Assembly: GCA_944372345.1 (NCBI GenBank)
Contig: CALVYT010000013.1
Span: forward strand, 1-63,936
Direction of reading: 5' to 3'
Length of the DNA: 63,936 bases
Origin: an uncultured Clostridia bacterium
GTDB taxonomy: Bacteria; Bacillota; Clostridia; Christensenellales; Pumilibacteraceae
In this document: positions 21,071-30,032 of the stretch, piece by piece
Layout: each line of letters opens with the position of its first letter
Position numbering within the stretch: the first letter of the stretch is position 1
Notes under the pieces: generated by a model
What the model was told of the DNA's origin: nothing
What the model saw: only the letters and a program-made list of their open reading frames with translations
Databases searched by the model: none
Translations under genes and position numbers: made by a program

Positions 21071-22390
21071 TCACCCGGGATCGCTCCCGTTTTCGATGTC
21101 TTTCACACGTTTCATAAATTCTGCGATACGCGGCTCGTCGCCCTCAGATCGGGGGAAGTAGAACCGCTTTCCCACGAGAGCGTCGGGCATATATTCCTGT
21201 TTGTAATATCCGCCGTGATCGTGCGGATACACATACGTCCTGCCGTCGCGGTTGGGAGAATGCTCGGGATAGTTGCGCAGCTGATAAGGAACGTTGCTGT
21301 CACCGCTCTTTTTAACGCAGTCTATGGCGGCGTCGCGCGCGACGACTACGGAGTTGGACTTGGGCGAAGTCGCGACGCAGATGATCGCTTCAGTCAGCGG
21401 GATCAGCCCTTCGGGCGATCCCAGCCGCTCGTATGCTTGGCAGGCGCTGACGGCAACGACGAGCGCATTGGTGTTCGCAAGTCCCACGTCCTCCGCCGCG
21501 TGAGCCATGAGCCGTCGTAATATCAGCATCGGATCGCAGCCGCTCTCTATCAGCCTGAACGCGTAATACAGCGCGGCGTCGGGCGCGCTGCCGCGGAGCG
21601 ATTTGCAGAATGCCGACAGCATGTCGTAATACAGCGTTTCGTCGACGGTGAGCATTTTTTTCTGCGCCGACTGCTCCGCAGTCTTTCCGTCTATCGTTAT
21701 GCTTCCGTCCGGACCCGGAGGGGTGGAAAGCACGGCAAGTTCGAGCGAGCCGTATGCGCTGCGCAGATCCCCGCTCGCCGCCCACGCGAAATGGTCGACA
21801 GCTTCGTCGGTGACATTGAGTTTCAGATTGCCGTAACCGTTCTTTTTATCGGTTATCGCACGTCTCAGCCCCTCTTTGACTTCGTCGTCCGTCAGCGGTT
21901 TGAGTTCGAATACGCGGCAACGCGAAACTATTGCGTTCGTCATCGAAACGTAAGGGTTTTCCGTCGTCGAGCCTATGAAGATTATGCTGCCGTCCTCTAC
22001 CGCGGAGAGCACGCAGTCGGACTGCGCCTTGTTCCAGCGGTGGCACTCGTCAAGCAGAAGATATGTGCGTTTACCGTACATTTTCAGCCTGTCGCGGGCT
22101 TCGTCGATGAGTTTTTTCGCGTCGGCGACCCCCGACGAGACCGCATTCATCTTTGCAAACGCGCCATGCGTCGATTCGGCGATAATGGAGGCGAGCGTCG
22201 TTTTGCCCGTTCCCGGCGGACCGAAGAAAATACAGCTGCCGAGCTTATCCGTTTTTATGGCGCGCGTGAGCAGCGATCCGGGCGAAACGAGGTGCTTCTG
22301 TCCGATAAATTCTTCGAGCGTATGCGGGCGCATCCTCTCTGCGAGCGGCGACATCATATTGCCTGCCGCCATTGTGAACAAGTCCTCCAT
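21071..22390 (-). CDS. rarA: Replication-associated recombination protein A (RarA/MgsA AAA+ ATPase)
   Basis: Clamp-loader-like AAA+ ATPase acting at stalled forks. It is 439 residues. Features are PLAERMRPHTLEEFIGQ, Walker A GPPGTGKTT (about 56-64), Walker B LLLDECHRW, sensor GSTTENPY, and the C-terminal MgsA domain with YPEHSPNRDGRTYVYPHDH. The ATG at 22390 matches the family N-terminus (MxDLF). An alternative ATG six codons in has GGAGGA upstream of it. The -10 box is eight bases before the first ATG, predicting a leaderless or nearly leaderless mRNA. Confidence 0.94.
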   Translation of the reverse strand: MEDLFTMAAGNMMSPLAERMRPHTLEEFIGQKHLVSPGSLLTRAIKTDKLGSCIFFGPPGTGKTTLASIIAESTHGAFAKMNAVSSGVADAKKLIDEARDRLKMYGKRTYLLLDECHRWNKAQSDCVLSAVEDGSIIFIGSTTENPYVSMTNAIVSRCRVFELKPLTDDEVKEGLRRAITDKKNGYGNLKLNVTDEAVDHFAWAASGDLRSAYGSLELAVLSTPPGPDGSITIDGKTAEQSAQKKMLTVDETLYYDMLSAFCKSLRGSAPDAALYYAFRLIESGCDPMLILRRLMAHAAEDVGLANTNALVVAVSACQAYERLGSPEGLIPLTEAIICVATSPKSNSVVVARDAAIDCVKKSGDSNVPYQLRNYPEHSPNRDGRTYVYPHDHGGYYKQEYMPDALVGKRFYFPRSEGDEPRIAEFMKRVKDIENGSDPG

Positions 22391-22398
22391 TTGCAGTT

Positions 22399-22427
22399 AT
22401 TATACAGTAATATGCGGCAAAAGTCAA
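22399..22427 (-). promoter_or_regulatory. Sigma-A promoter of rarA (predicted leaderless transcript)
   Basis: Minus-strand TTGACT (22427-22422), 17-nt spacer, TATAAT (22404-22399). Eight bases lie between the -10 box and the first ATG. The -35 box overlaps the stop of the upstream giant gene. Confidence 0.78.
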
Positions 22428-25400
22428 CGATTTTCGCATTCGGCAGTTGCGGCGGTCTGTTCCCTGACGACGCGAACGTTCCTGCCCGACAGAGAGCGCA
22501 GCACGAACGTATCCGTGCCGTATTGCGCTCCGTCGACGCAGACTCTGTGCTCTCCGCCGCCGTGCGCTTCTATCTCCGCGGTAATGTCGCAGCCGTTGAT
22601 CCGCGCCCGCACCGTCGCTTTGCCTTCCGTCATATGCGGACGGATAGTCAGACTGCCGTTTTTGACCCGCAGTCCGTAATAGCATTCGACGATCGTGCGG
22701 TACATCCAGCCCGCCGCTCCCGTATACCACGTCCATCCGCCGCGCCCCGCAAGCGCGCCCGAATATACGTCGCCTGCCATAACATACGGCTCTTTAAGGT
22801 AAATTTCCGTACTTTCGGCGTCCGCCGTGCGGGTGCACGGCAGCAGCTCTCTTAACAAGCGGCAGCCGAGTTCGTCGAGATCCGCCGCAAACAGAGCGCG
22901 CACGAACCATACGGCGGCGTGATTGTACTGTCCGCCGTTTTCTCTGACCCCGGGCGGATAGTCCGCGATATATCCGACGGAACTGTCTGTAAACGGAGGG
23001 TCGAGCAGGCGGAGCAGTTTTTTGCGCGGATCGTAAAGTCTGCCGTAAGCGGACAGCAGGAGCGCGCGGGCGCTCTCGCCCTTTTCCCAGCCGCACAGCA
23101 CCGCCCACGCCGCGGTCAGAAGGTCGGCTCCGCTCTCGCCCACCTGTCTGCCGCGGTCGTCGAACGCACGTTTATATCCCTTTTCGTCGCGGCAGATCGG
23201 TGCGGACGCGCGTAAGGTCGCGCGCAGCCGTGCGAGAAATTCCCTGTCTTTGCCGTCCGCATACGGCAGAAATCTGCCGGCGACATAGTAAGCGAACATC
23301 CCGCACCATACGCTTTCGCCCTTTCCTTCCGCACCGACGCCGTCCATGCCGTCGTTCCAGTCGCCGCCGCCCATCTTCACAAGACCGCGCGGCGAGAGTT
23401 CGACAGAGCGGAACGCGCGCATAATATGCTGTTTCAGCGTTTCCCGCGTTTCACTTTCGCGCATATCCGCGTAAACGGAGTGCGAGCCTTTGGGTATGGG
23501 TACGTCGCGCAGGTACGGCGCGGTTTCGTCAAGCACGGATGCGTCGCCCGTATATTCGACGTATTCCGCGGCGGCGTATGCGAGGAACAGTTTGTCGTCG
23601 CATATTTTCGTCCGCACTCCGCGCGCCGGTTCGTGCCACCAATGCATCACGTCGCCGCTTTCAAACTGGTGTGCGGCGCAGGCTAAAAGCAGTTCGCGCG
23701 TTTTGCCCGGGCATATGCCGAAAAGCGCGGTCGCGTCTTGCAGCGCGTCCCTGAACCCCGTCGCGCCGCCTGGCTGCTGAAATCCGCACTTTGCGGTGAA
23801 ACGCGCCGCAAGCGTCTGGTATGCGAGAGTTCGGAGATAGTACTTGATCGGCTTTTCGTCCGAGGTAATGCCGGGAAATCCGACGAACGCCTTTGCGGAT
23901 TCTCTTTCCGCCGCGGCGGCGGACTCCGCCGTGACCGTGACGGGACGGGCTGAAAGCGCGAACACGACGTCCGCTTTCCCTTTCGGCGGAAGCACGATAC
24001 GGCACGAATATGCGAGCGCGGGCGTTATTCCTCCGCCTCCGAGCCCGCGGCACGTTCTTATCCGTCCCGCGGCGTCGCGGTAGTTTTCGGCGCGCAGTCC
24101 GACGCTGTCCGCCTTTCTGTCGGCGGTAAGCGCGACGGAAAGTCCGTTTCCCTCCGCGCGGACGCTTCTGCCGTCGAACGCGCATACGATCCCGCCGGCG
24201 GCGCGCTGACGCGTGTCGCCGAGCACGAGCTCGGCAAAGTACATAACGTGCAGCGTGCGCCGAACGTTCGCCGCGTTTTCCAGCGTCAGCCTGCTGTATT
24301 TTGCACCGTCGCATATCCAGACCCGCCTCACGGCGCGCACGGAATTATATCCGCTGGCAAGCTCTGTGAAGCCGCAGCCGTGCACGGCGACGTACTCGCA
24401 TGCGCGTTCTATTGCACGCGAGGGCGTCCACAGACAGCCGTTTTCTTCTATCGCTATTCCGTCGCCCGGAACGTCCCGCAGTTCGTCGCACGAGTGCCGC
24501 GTGAGTTTTTCCTCGCGCGAGTTGGACGCGAACGTGTACTCGCCGCGGTCGGAGATCAGACAGCCGATCTTTCCGTCGGAGATCACGTTATACCACGGCG
24601 ACGGCGTGGAAATGTCTACGACATATTCACCGCCCGACGTGAACCCGCCTATCCCGAGCGGGTATTCCACGGTCGGTCTTGCGAGCGGAACGGGCGGGTG
24701 CGTTGCCTCGCGCGGTTCGGGGAACGGCAGCTCCGCTTTGCCGCGTAAGGAACGCAGATCCGCTCCCGCGGCGAGCGCGTCGGCGGCCTCGTCCGTCACG
24801 CCAAAAGAAATATCGATAATGCGGCAGTCGGGCAACGCTTCGGCTGCGGAGCGCAGACGCGCGGGCGCGGATGATGCATACGAGTGCCGCAGTCTGGATA
24901 TCACCGCGACTGAACAGAATATTCCGAACTCCCTCAGCGCTCTTATGAGCTCGAGCGACGAGATCGTGCGGTCCGCGCTCTCTTCCGTCGCTACGAGAGT
25001 TATGCGGCGTGGCGCGCCGTTTGTCCGCCCGCCGAACAACAGAGCGGAAGCCGCGTCGCACGCATTGGCGGTAAACAGCCTGTTGCAAAGCAGGGCGCGG
25101 CTCTCTGCAATCGCGCTGTCGACGTATCCGCCGTCGCGGCATAGATCGGCAACGCTCCGCGTTTCTCTTTCCCCGCCGCAGCAGAGAGCAAAGCACAGTG
25201 TCCTTTTCTCTCCCGCCGCCATTATGACGTTCGTTTTTGCGGCGAGAGCGGCTTCCGTCGTTCTGCCGAAGCGTATGCCTTTCCCTGTTTTCAGATACCG
25301 TTCGTCGCCGTAATATTCGGACGGCGTTCCAGCGATCAGCGCAAGGCGGGTCGTTTCGCCGTGCCGCACGGCGTATACGCAGTCTGCGGCATCGTCGTAT

Positions 25401-28400
25401 ACGGTCTCCGTGAACATACGCGAAAAGGTCTTATGCGCAAGGTCCGCGTCGCGCGAAGTCAGGCACGGTACGGCGACTGCGGTAAACGATACGGCGACGG
25501 GATCGTGCGAAATATTGCGGCATACGATCCGTCTTATCTCCGCGTTTTTTCCCGGAAGCAGGGCGGCGAGCGTTTCCGTTTCCAGCGCGCCTTTGCGAAA
25601 GACATATCTGCTAGCGCCGCAGGCGTGAAAGCATTTCGCGCCGACGGTGATCTCGTACGGACTGCCGTCGTCGGCGAATATGCGAAGCCCGTCTATATCG
25701 TCGAAACGGGTCAGCAGCGTTCCTCCGCAATACTGCGCGCTACGCCCGCACTCGTCCGTTATGAGAGCGTAATGCCCGTCGGTCATCAGGTTTATCTGCG
25801 GCATATCGTACCGCGCCGCGGTTTCTCGTTCGCATATCGTCCGCGGGGACGGCGTCGCGGCGGGTCTGACTGCCGCATTGCGGAGCGGCGTAGGGCTTTC
25901 TTCGAGCAGTCGTCGCGCCGCCCGCGCGCCGGGATCGCGTTTTATCGTTTTCCATGCGCCGACGTGCATGAGCCGCGCGGCGGAGAGCATTATCATTCCC
26001 TGGTGGTGAGTCATATACGCGCGCTGCTCGGTGCGGGCTGCCGCGTCGTATGAGTCGTACAGTCCGTATTCGCCGGTATGCGGAGCTAGCATTTCCGAAA
26101 GCCCTCTCTCCGCTCCCCTGACGACGGCGGCGCACATAACGGAAGCGTAGGGCGCGAATACCGCCCTGCCGTCCGTAAGCGACAACGCTATGCCTTCCGC
26201 GCCGAAAGCCCTGTATTTAAGATCGCCGTTGTCGTACCTTTCGCCGTAAAGCGATTCGCTCGCGCCCCACAGCGCGCTGCCTTTTGACGCGGCGTACTTC
26301 TTCTGCGCGCGCACCGCGCCGCGCGCGCTTTCGGCGAGCAGCGAACGCTCGGGCGCGTCGAAGTACAGGAGAGGCAGCATATATTCGAACGCGCCGCCGC
26401 TCCATGACGCGAGCGCGCGTCCGCCGCAGCGCAGGCTTTTACGCGACAGTTTTTCATACCCCTCCGCGTCCGTTTTGCCGCAGGCGTATGCGACGAGATA
26501 CGTCAGCGCGCTTTCGGACGCTAGCAGGTCGTATTTGCCCGCGTCGAACTCGCCCGTATCGGCGTTATAGCCTATGCGCATAAGTCCGTCGGAAAGCAGA
26601 AAACCGATGTCCGCTCCGCGGATGAGCTCGTCGGCAGCCGCGGCGTTTTCCCCGCCGCACGCGCGGACGTGCATAAGCGCGGCGATGAGATTTCCGCAGT
26701 CCACCGAAGAAACGTAGCGCGGCGAAAGCGGTCTGCCCGTGCGCGCGTCGTACCAGTTGTAAGGACAGCCGCGGTATTTGCGCAGTTTTTTAAGCGCGGT
26801 CAGCAGGCGCTCGACGCATTCGTCGCACTCTTCGCGGGTCGCTATCCCGAGTTCCGCCGCGCACAGCGAAGCGGACAGAGCCATGCCGACATTCGTCGGC
26901 GACGTGCGCATAGCCCATCCGCTCTCTTCCGAATAATTATCGGGCGGCAGACCGCCGTCCGTCGCTGAAAACGCCGCGGTAAAATACTTCCACGTCTTTT
27001 CCGCAAGTTCGGTAACGAACGCGAGTTCGCGCGCGGCGGGTCGTCTTTCGGGATCGGGGCGGGACAGCGCGAGATCCGTCGGGACCGACGCAAGGAACAG
27101 CAGCGCGGCGACAGCCGAACAGACGGACGGGTGTAGCGCAAAGACAGCGGCAAACGCTGCTCCCGCGGTAAGCCCGACGGGCAGCAGAGGGATCCCTCTT
27201 CCCGCTGGCGAATAAGGCTTCCATTCGAGCAGTTTTTTGCCCGTCGCCATACGCACGCACGCCGTAGTAACGGCGACGGCGGAGACCAAAGCGCGATACG
27301 GCAGATATGCCGCGGAAACGACCGCCCGACAAGCCGCCCGCGCCGCTTCGGACGGCGCGCTCACGGCTCCGCGCGCGGCGAACAGCAGATCTGCGATCTC
27401 GGGCAGGAATCCGACTATCATAGGCGCGGGATCGCGCAGTACGGCGGCGAGCGTAACGAGAACGAGCGAGAAAACGGGCACAAGCGCGCCCGCCGCGTTC
27501 ACGATCGCGGTGAACGCCGTGGACGGCGGAACGGAAGTCCCGCGCTTTTCGCCGTAAGCGTTGCGCGCGTTTTTGCGCAGATAAGGCAGGGACTGTATGT
27601 CTCCTCTCATCCACCTTTCCGCTCGCGAATAATAGGCCTCGGAAGTCTGCGGCGCGTCTTCGAGAGCGGCAATGCCTGAATTGCGGCAGCCCGCGAGGCC
27701 GCCTTCGAGAAGGTCGTGACTGAGTATTTTTCCGTCCGGGAACGCGTCCGCCGCAGCGTCCGCGAATTCGCGCAGACGGAATATCCCTTTCCCGCAATAT
27801 ATCGAGCAGCCGTGGAGCGCGTAGTGCGCGTCGCCACTGCCGTAATGCGAAACATCTCCGCGCCCCGACGTCAGTCGGGCGAACGGCGAGGACAAACTTG
27901 AAACAGCGACCCGCATATCGAGCGACATTACGGCATACCGCGCGTTGTAAGGGTGTTCCATAACGGCGACGAGCCGTTCCGCATCGCGCGTGAAGGTGTC
28001 CGAATCGAGAGTTATCGCGTATTTGAAGCCGCTTATGTCCCCCGTTTTCACTGCATATTCGTCGTAATTGCCGGAAAGAGCCGCGCGGGCGAACGACCGC
28101 AGCGCGCCGCGTTTGCGTTCGGTCGGGCGTTTACGAAGCAGGAAAAACTCCCCGCCGCTCATACCGCGCGCGGCTTTTTCCGCGTCCGCTGTCAAGTAGC
28201 CGCCTATGCAGTCGGCAAGCAGTCCGCACGCGAACATCGGCGACGGGTTCGCCGCTCTGATTTCGGCGAGCCGCTCTAACGCTTCCGCAACGTCGCCGTC
28301 GCACGAAAGAGCGGCGCATATCACTATCGCCGTGCGCGGCGGATCGAACGACCCGCGGGCAAGCTCGGGTACCGGCGGTTTGTCCGTGACAAACGACGCA

Positions 28401-29608
28401 ATACGCATAAAAGCGGCGTCTGCGGCGGCGAACGCAACGGGAAGCGCAAGCGCAGCAACCGCGATACCCGCCGCACCTCCTACTGCCGCGGCAGCCGTTG
28501 CGGCAACGGCGGCAGATGCGATCGCGACAATAACGGCGCGGAACACGATGCGGTCTTTCGGGCGCGGAAGCAGAAGCTCGGACACGTCCGCGCCCGTCCT
28601 TTCCGCTTCGTCGCATATGCGGCGCGCGGCGGTCTCCTCGCTCTCGCCGCGCTTTTTTGCTATTTTCGCGTTACGGCGCAGCAGTTCGGCTCGCGTAGCG
28701 ACGGTAGTTCGGGAAAACGACGACCTTAACGAATATACGTTTGCGGCGGCAGACAGCGACTGCGTAAATTCCTCGGAAAAAGCCTTGTCGCGCAGGCTTT
28801 CGACGAGCGCCCTCATCCCGCCGTCGTATGCGGCGAGAGTCTGCGCGTCCTCGGTTTCCGCGGCATACGGATCTCTGCCGGCGGCTCGTATCTTTTCGGT
28901 ATCGACCACGCGCAGTCGAGCGTATTCTTTGACATACGAAGCAAACGTCAGGCGCGACCGGTCGGGTCTGCCTTCCGCCGCGTCCTTTCTCGCCGCAAGT
29001 TTCATACGGCGGCGGACGAGTATTTTGGACGCGTAGACCGCGGCCGTCCGCAGGTGAGCGAGCACGAATGCGGGACGAAGTGCGTGCAGTTCGTCGTCGG
29101 TAAAGGGTCTGCGCGCACTCGCGAGCGCGACGCACTCGGCGACGAGCCCTTCGTCCGTAGTCCCTCCGTAATTGCGCGCCAGAAGATCGGCGAACGTGAG
29201 AACGCCGCCCTCGTTCCGCCGCGGAAGTTTTTCGAGAAAGCGCAAAGCCCGTTCGGCTTCCGCGATCGCGTCCGTTATCGTCATACGGTTTTCGGCGAAT
29301 CTCCTCGCATATGCGTCCGGCTCTTCCCCCTCCGCGAGCTCCGAAGCCACGGCGGACTGCGCAGCCGCGCAATATTTCTTCACCAGCCTTAGATCCGCTC
29401 TCGCCCGTCCCGCGTCGTCCGCGCCGGACAGAGAGCGCAGCTGTGCTTTGATTTCTTCTGCGGACAGCCTGCGCGGCAGTTCAAATCCGACGGATTCGTT
29501 TCTTCCCGAAAGGATATATGCCGCAGTCAGCGCGGCTGCAGCCGCCGCCAAAGCAACGGCAGTTATTACAAAATATATCACACGTCCATTATTGACTGAA
29601 ATCCGCAC
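22424..29608 (-). CDS. Giant cyclic beta-1,2-glucan synthase-like protein (GT84 + glycoamylase-like + GH94)
   Basis: About 2,390 residues, the largest gene here. Order: an N-terminal membrane helix, a GT84-type glycosyltransferase with ITLDSDTF, HDLLEG and the RWMRGD (QxxRW-like) motif, two hydrophobic clusters around it, a glycoamylase-like domain near WKYFTAAF...TDGGLPPDNY, then a C-terminal GH94-type phosphorylase domain with GGDWNDGMDGVG. This is the NdvB/ChvB architecture; homologues in Thermoanaerobacter make cyclic glucan. The start is uncertain (GTG at 29608 or 29581, no clear ribosome site). Open frame upstream runs into antisense rnpB and is unlikely to be translated. Confidence 0.85.
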   Translation of the reverse strand: MRISVNNGRVIYFVITAVALAAAAAALTAAYILSGRNESVGFELPRRLSAEEIKAQLRSLSGADDAGRARADLRLVKKYCAAAQSAVASELAEGEEPDAYARRFAENRMTITDAIAEAERALRFLEKLPRRNEGGVLTFADLLARNYGGTTDEGLVAECVALASARRPFTDDELHALRPAFVLAHLRTAAVYASKILVRRRMKLAARKDAAEGRPDRSRLTFASYVKEYARLRVVDTEKIRAAGRDPYAAETEDAQTLAAYDGGMRALVESLRDKAFSEEFTQSLSAAANVYSLRSSFSRTTVATRAELLRRNAKIAKKRGESEETAARRICDEAERTGADVSELLLPRPKDRIVFRAVIVAIASAAVAATAAAAVGGAAGIAVAALALPVAFAAADAAFMRIASFVTDKPPVPELARGSFDPPRTAIVICAALSCDGDVAEALERLAEIRAANPSPMFACGLLADCIGGYLTADAEKAARGMSGGEFFLLRKRPTERKRGALRSFARAALSGNYDEYAVKTGDISGFKYAITLDSDTFTRDAERLVAVMEHPYNARYAVMSLDMRVAVSSLSSPFARLTSGRGDVSHYGSGDAHYALHGCSIYCGKGIFRLREFADAAADAFPDGKILSHDLLEGGLAGCRNSGIAALEDAPQTSEAYYSRAERWMRGDIQSLPYLRKNARNAYGEKRGTSVPPSTAFTAIVNAAGALVPVFSLVLVTLAAVLRDPAPMIVGFLPEIADLLFAARGAVSAPSEAARAACRAVVSAAYLPYRALVSAVAVTTACVRMATGKKLLEWKPYSPAGRGIPLLPVGLTAGAAFAAVFALHPSVCSAVAALLFLASVPTDLALSRPDPERRPAARELAFVTELAEKTWKYFTAAFSATDGGLPPDNYSEESGWAMRTSPTNVGMALSASLCAAELGIATREECDECVERLLTALKKLRKYRGCPYNWYDARTGRPLSPRYVSSVDCGNLIAALMHVRACGGENAAAADELIRGADIGFLLSDGLMRIGYNADTGEFDAGKYDLLASESALTYLVAYACGKTDAEGYEKLSRKSLRCGGRALASWSGGAFEYMLPLLYFDAPERSLLAESARGAVRAQKKYAASKGSALWGASESLYGERYDNGDLKYRAFGAEGIALSLTDGRAVFAPYASVMCAAVVRGAERGLSEMLAPHTGEYGLYDSYDAAARTEQRAYMTHHQGMIMLSAARLMHVGAWKTIKRDPGARAARRLLEESPTPLRNAAVRPAATPSPRTICERETAARYDMPQINLMTDGHYALITDECGRSAQYCGGTLLTRFDDIDGLRIFADDGSPYEITVGAKCFHACGASRYVFRKGALETETLAALLPGKNAEIRRIVCRNISHDPVAVSFTAVAVPCLTSRDADLAHKTFSRMFTETVYDDAADCVYAVRHGETTRLALIAGTPSEYYGDERYLKTGKGIRFGRTTEAALAAKTNVIMAAGEKRTLCFALCCGGERETRSVADLCRDGGYVDSAIAESRALLCNRLFTANACDAASALLFGGRTNGAPRRITLVATEESADRTISSLELIRALREFGIFCSVAVISRLRHSYASSAPARLRSAAEALPDCRIIDISFGVTDEAADALAAGADLRSLRGKAELPFPEPREATHPPVPLARPTVEYPLGIGGFTSGGEYVVDISTPSPWYNVISDGKIGCLISDRGEYTFASNSREEKLTRHSCDELRDVPGDGIAIEENGCLWTPSRAIERACEYVAVHGCGFTELASGYNSVRAVRRVWICDGAKYSRLTLENAANVRRTLHVMYFAELVLGDTRQRAAGGIVCAFDGRSVRAEGNGLSVALTADRKADSVGLRAENYRDAAGRIRTCRGLGGGGITPALAYSCRIVLPPKGKADVVFALSARPVTVTAESAAAAERESAKAFVGFPGITSDEKPIKYYLRTLAYQTLAARFTAKCGFQQPGGATGFRDALQDATALFGICPGKTRELLLACAAHQFESGDVMHWWHEPARGVRTKICDDKLFLAYAAAEYVEYTGDASVLDETAPYLRDVPIPKGSHSVYADMRESETRETLKQHIMRAFRSVELSPRGLVKMGGGDWNDGMDGVGAEGKGESVWCGMFAYYVAGRFLPYADGKDREFLARLRATLRASAPICRDEKGYKRAFDDRGRQVGESGADLLTAAWAVLCGWEKGESARALLLSAYGRLYDPRKKLLRLLDPPFTDSSVGYIADYPPGVRENGGQYNHAAVWFVRALFAADLDELGCRLLRELLPCTRTADAESTEIYLKEPYVMAGDVYSGALAGRGGWTWYTGAAGWMYRTIVECYYGLRVKNGSLTIRPHMTEGKATVRARINGCDITAEIEAHGGGEHRVCVDGAQYGTDTFVLRSLSGRNVRVVREQTAATAECENR

Positions 29609-29618
29609 GTTATAACGC

Positions 29619-29647
29619 TTGATTTTATCTTCGGAAAGTAATATAAT
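29619..29647 (+). promoter_or_regulatory. Sigma-A promoter of rnpB
   Basis: TTGATT (29619-29624), 17-nt spacer, TATAAT (29642-29647), placing the transcript start close to the first base of P1 at 29655. Confidence 0.82.
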
Positions 29648-29654
29648 TATTTTA

Positions 29655-29982
29655 GCGAGATAACCGGACGGCTGCGGCGCATGCGCCGAGGAAAGTCCGA
29701 ACACCGCAGGACAGGATGCCGGCTAACTACCGGTGGAGGCGACTCCAAGGAAAGTGCAACAGAAATAAACCGCCGACTCGTTCGGTAAGGGTGGAACGGT
29801 GAGGTAAGAGCTCACGCGGTTTCCCGGTAACGGGAAGCGTCTATGTAAACCCCATCCGGTGCAAGATCGAGGGAAACGGGTCGTCCGCCCTCCCTCCCAT
29901 ATCGCTCGAACCGCACGGTAACGTGCGGTCAAGACAGATAGCCGTCCTCAGACAGAATTCGGCTTACAGGTTATTCTCGCTT
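29655..29982 (+). ncRNA. rnpB: RNase P RNA, bacterial class A
   Basis: Catalytic RNA that matures tRNA 5' ends. The P1 helix is formed by GCGAGATAACC at the start and GGTTATTCTCGC at the end. Conserved cores are present: GAGGAAAGTCCG near the 5' end, GACAGG/GGTGGAGGC, AAACCCCATCCG, GGTGCAAGA and the 3' ACAGAATTCGGCTTA. The layout is class A rather than the Bacillus class B. Length is about 328 nt. It is transcribed divergently from the giant glucan synthase gene. Confidence 0.96.
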
Positions 29983-29983
29983 G

Positions 29984-30016
29984 AAAAAAGCCCCCGCATT
30001 AAGCGGAGGCTTTTTC
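29984..30016. terminator. Bidirectional terminator between rnpB and the symporter gene
   Basis: AAAAAGCCCCCGC, ATTAA loop, GCGGAGGCTTTTT with one mismatch. The A- and T-runs on both sides let it serve rnpB (plus) and the convergent symporter gene (minus). Confidence 0.9.
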
Positions 30017-30032
30017 ATAACCGTACAGTAAA

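Noticed and set aside
29609..29704. Upstream extension of the giant glucan synthase frame
   Set aside because: It would be translated from the antisense of rnpB P1 and its promoter; no ribosome site supports it.
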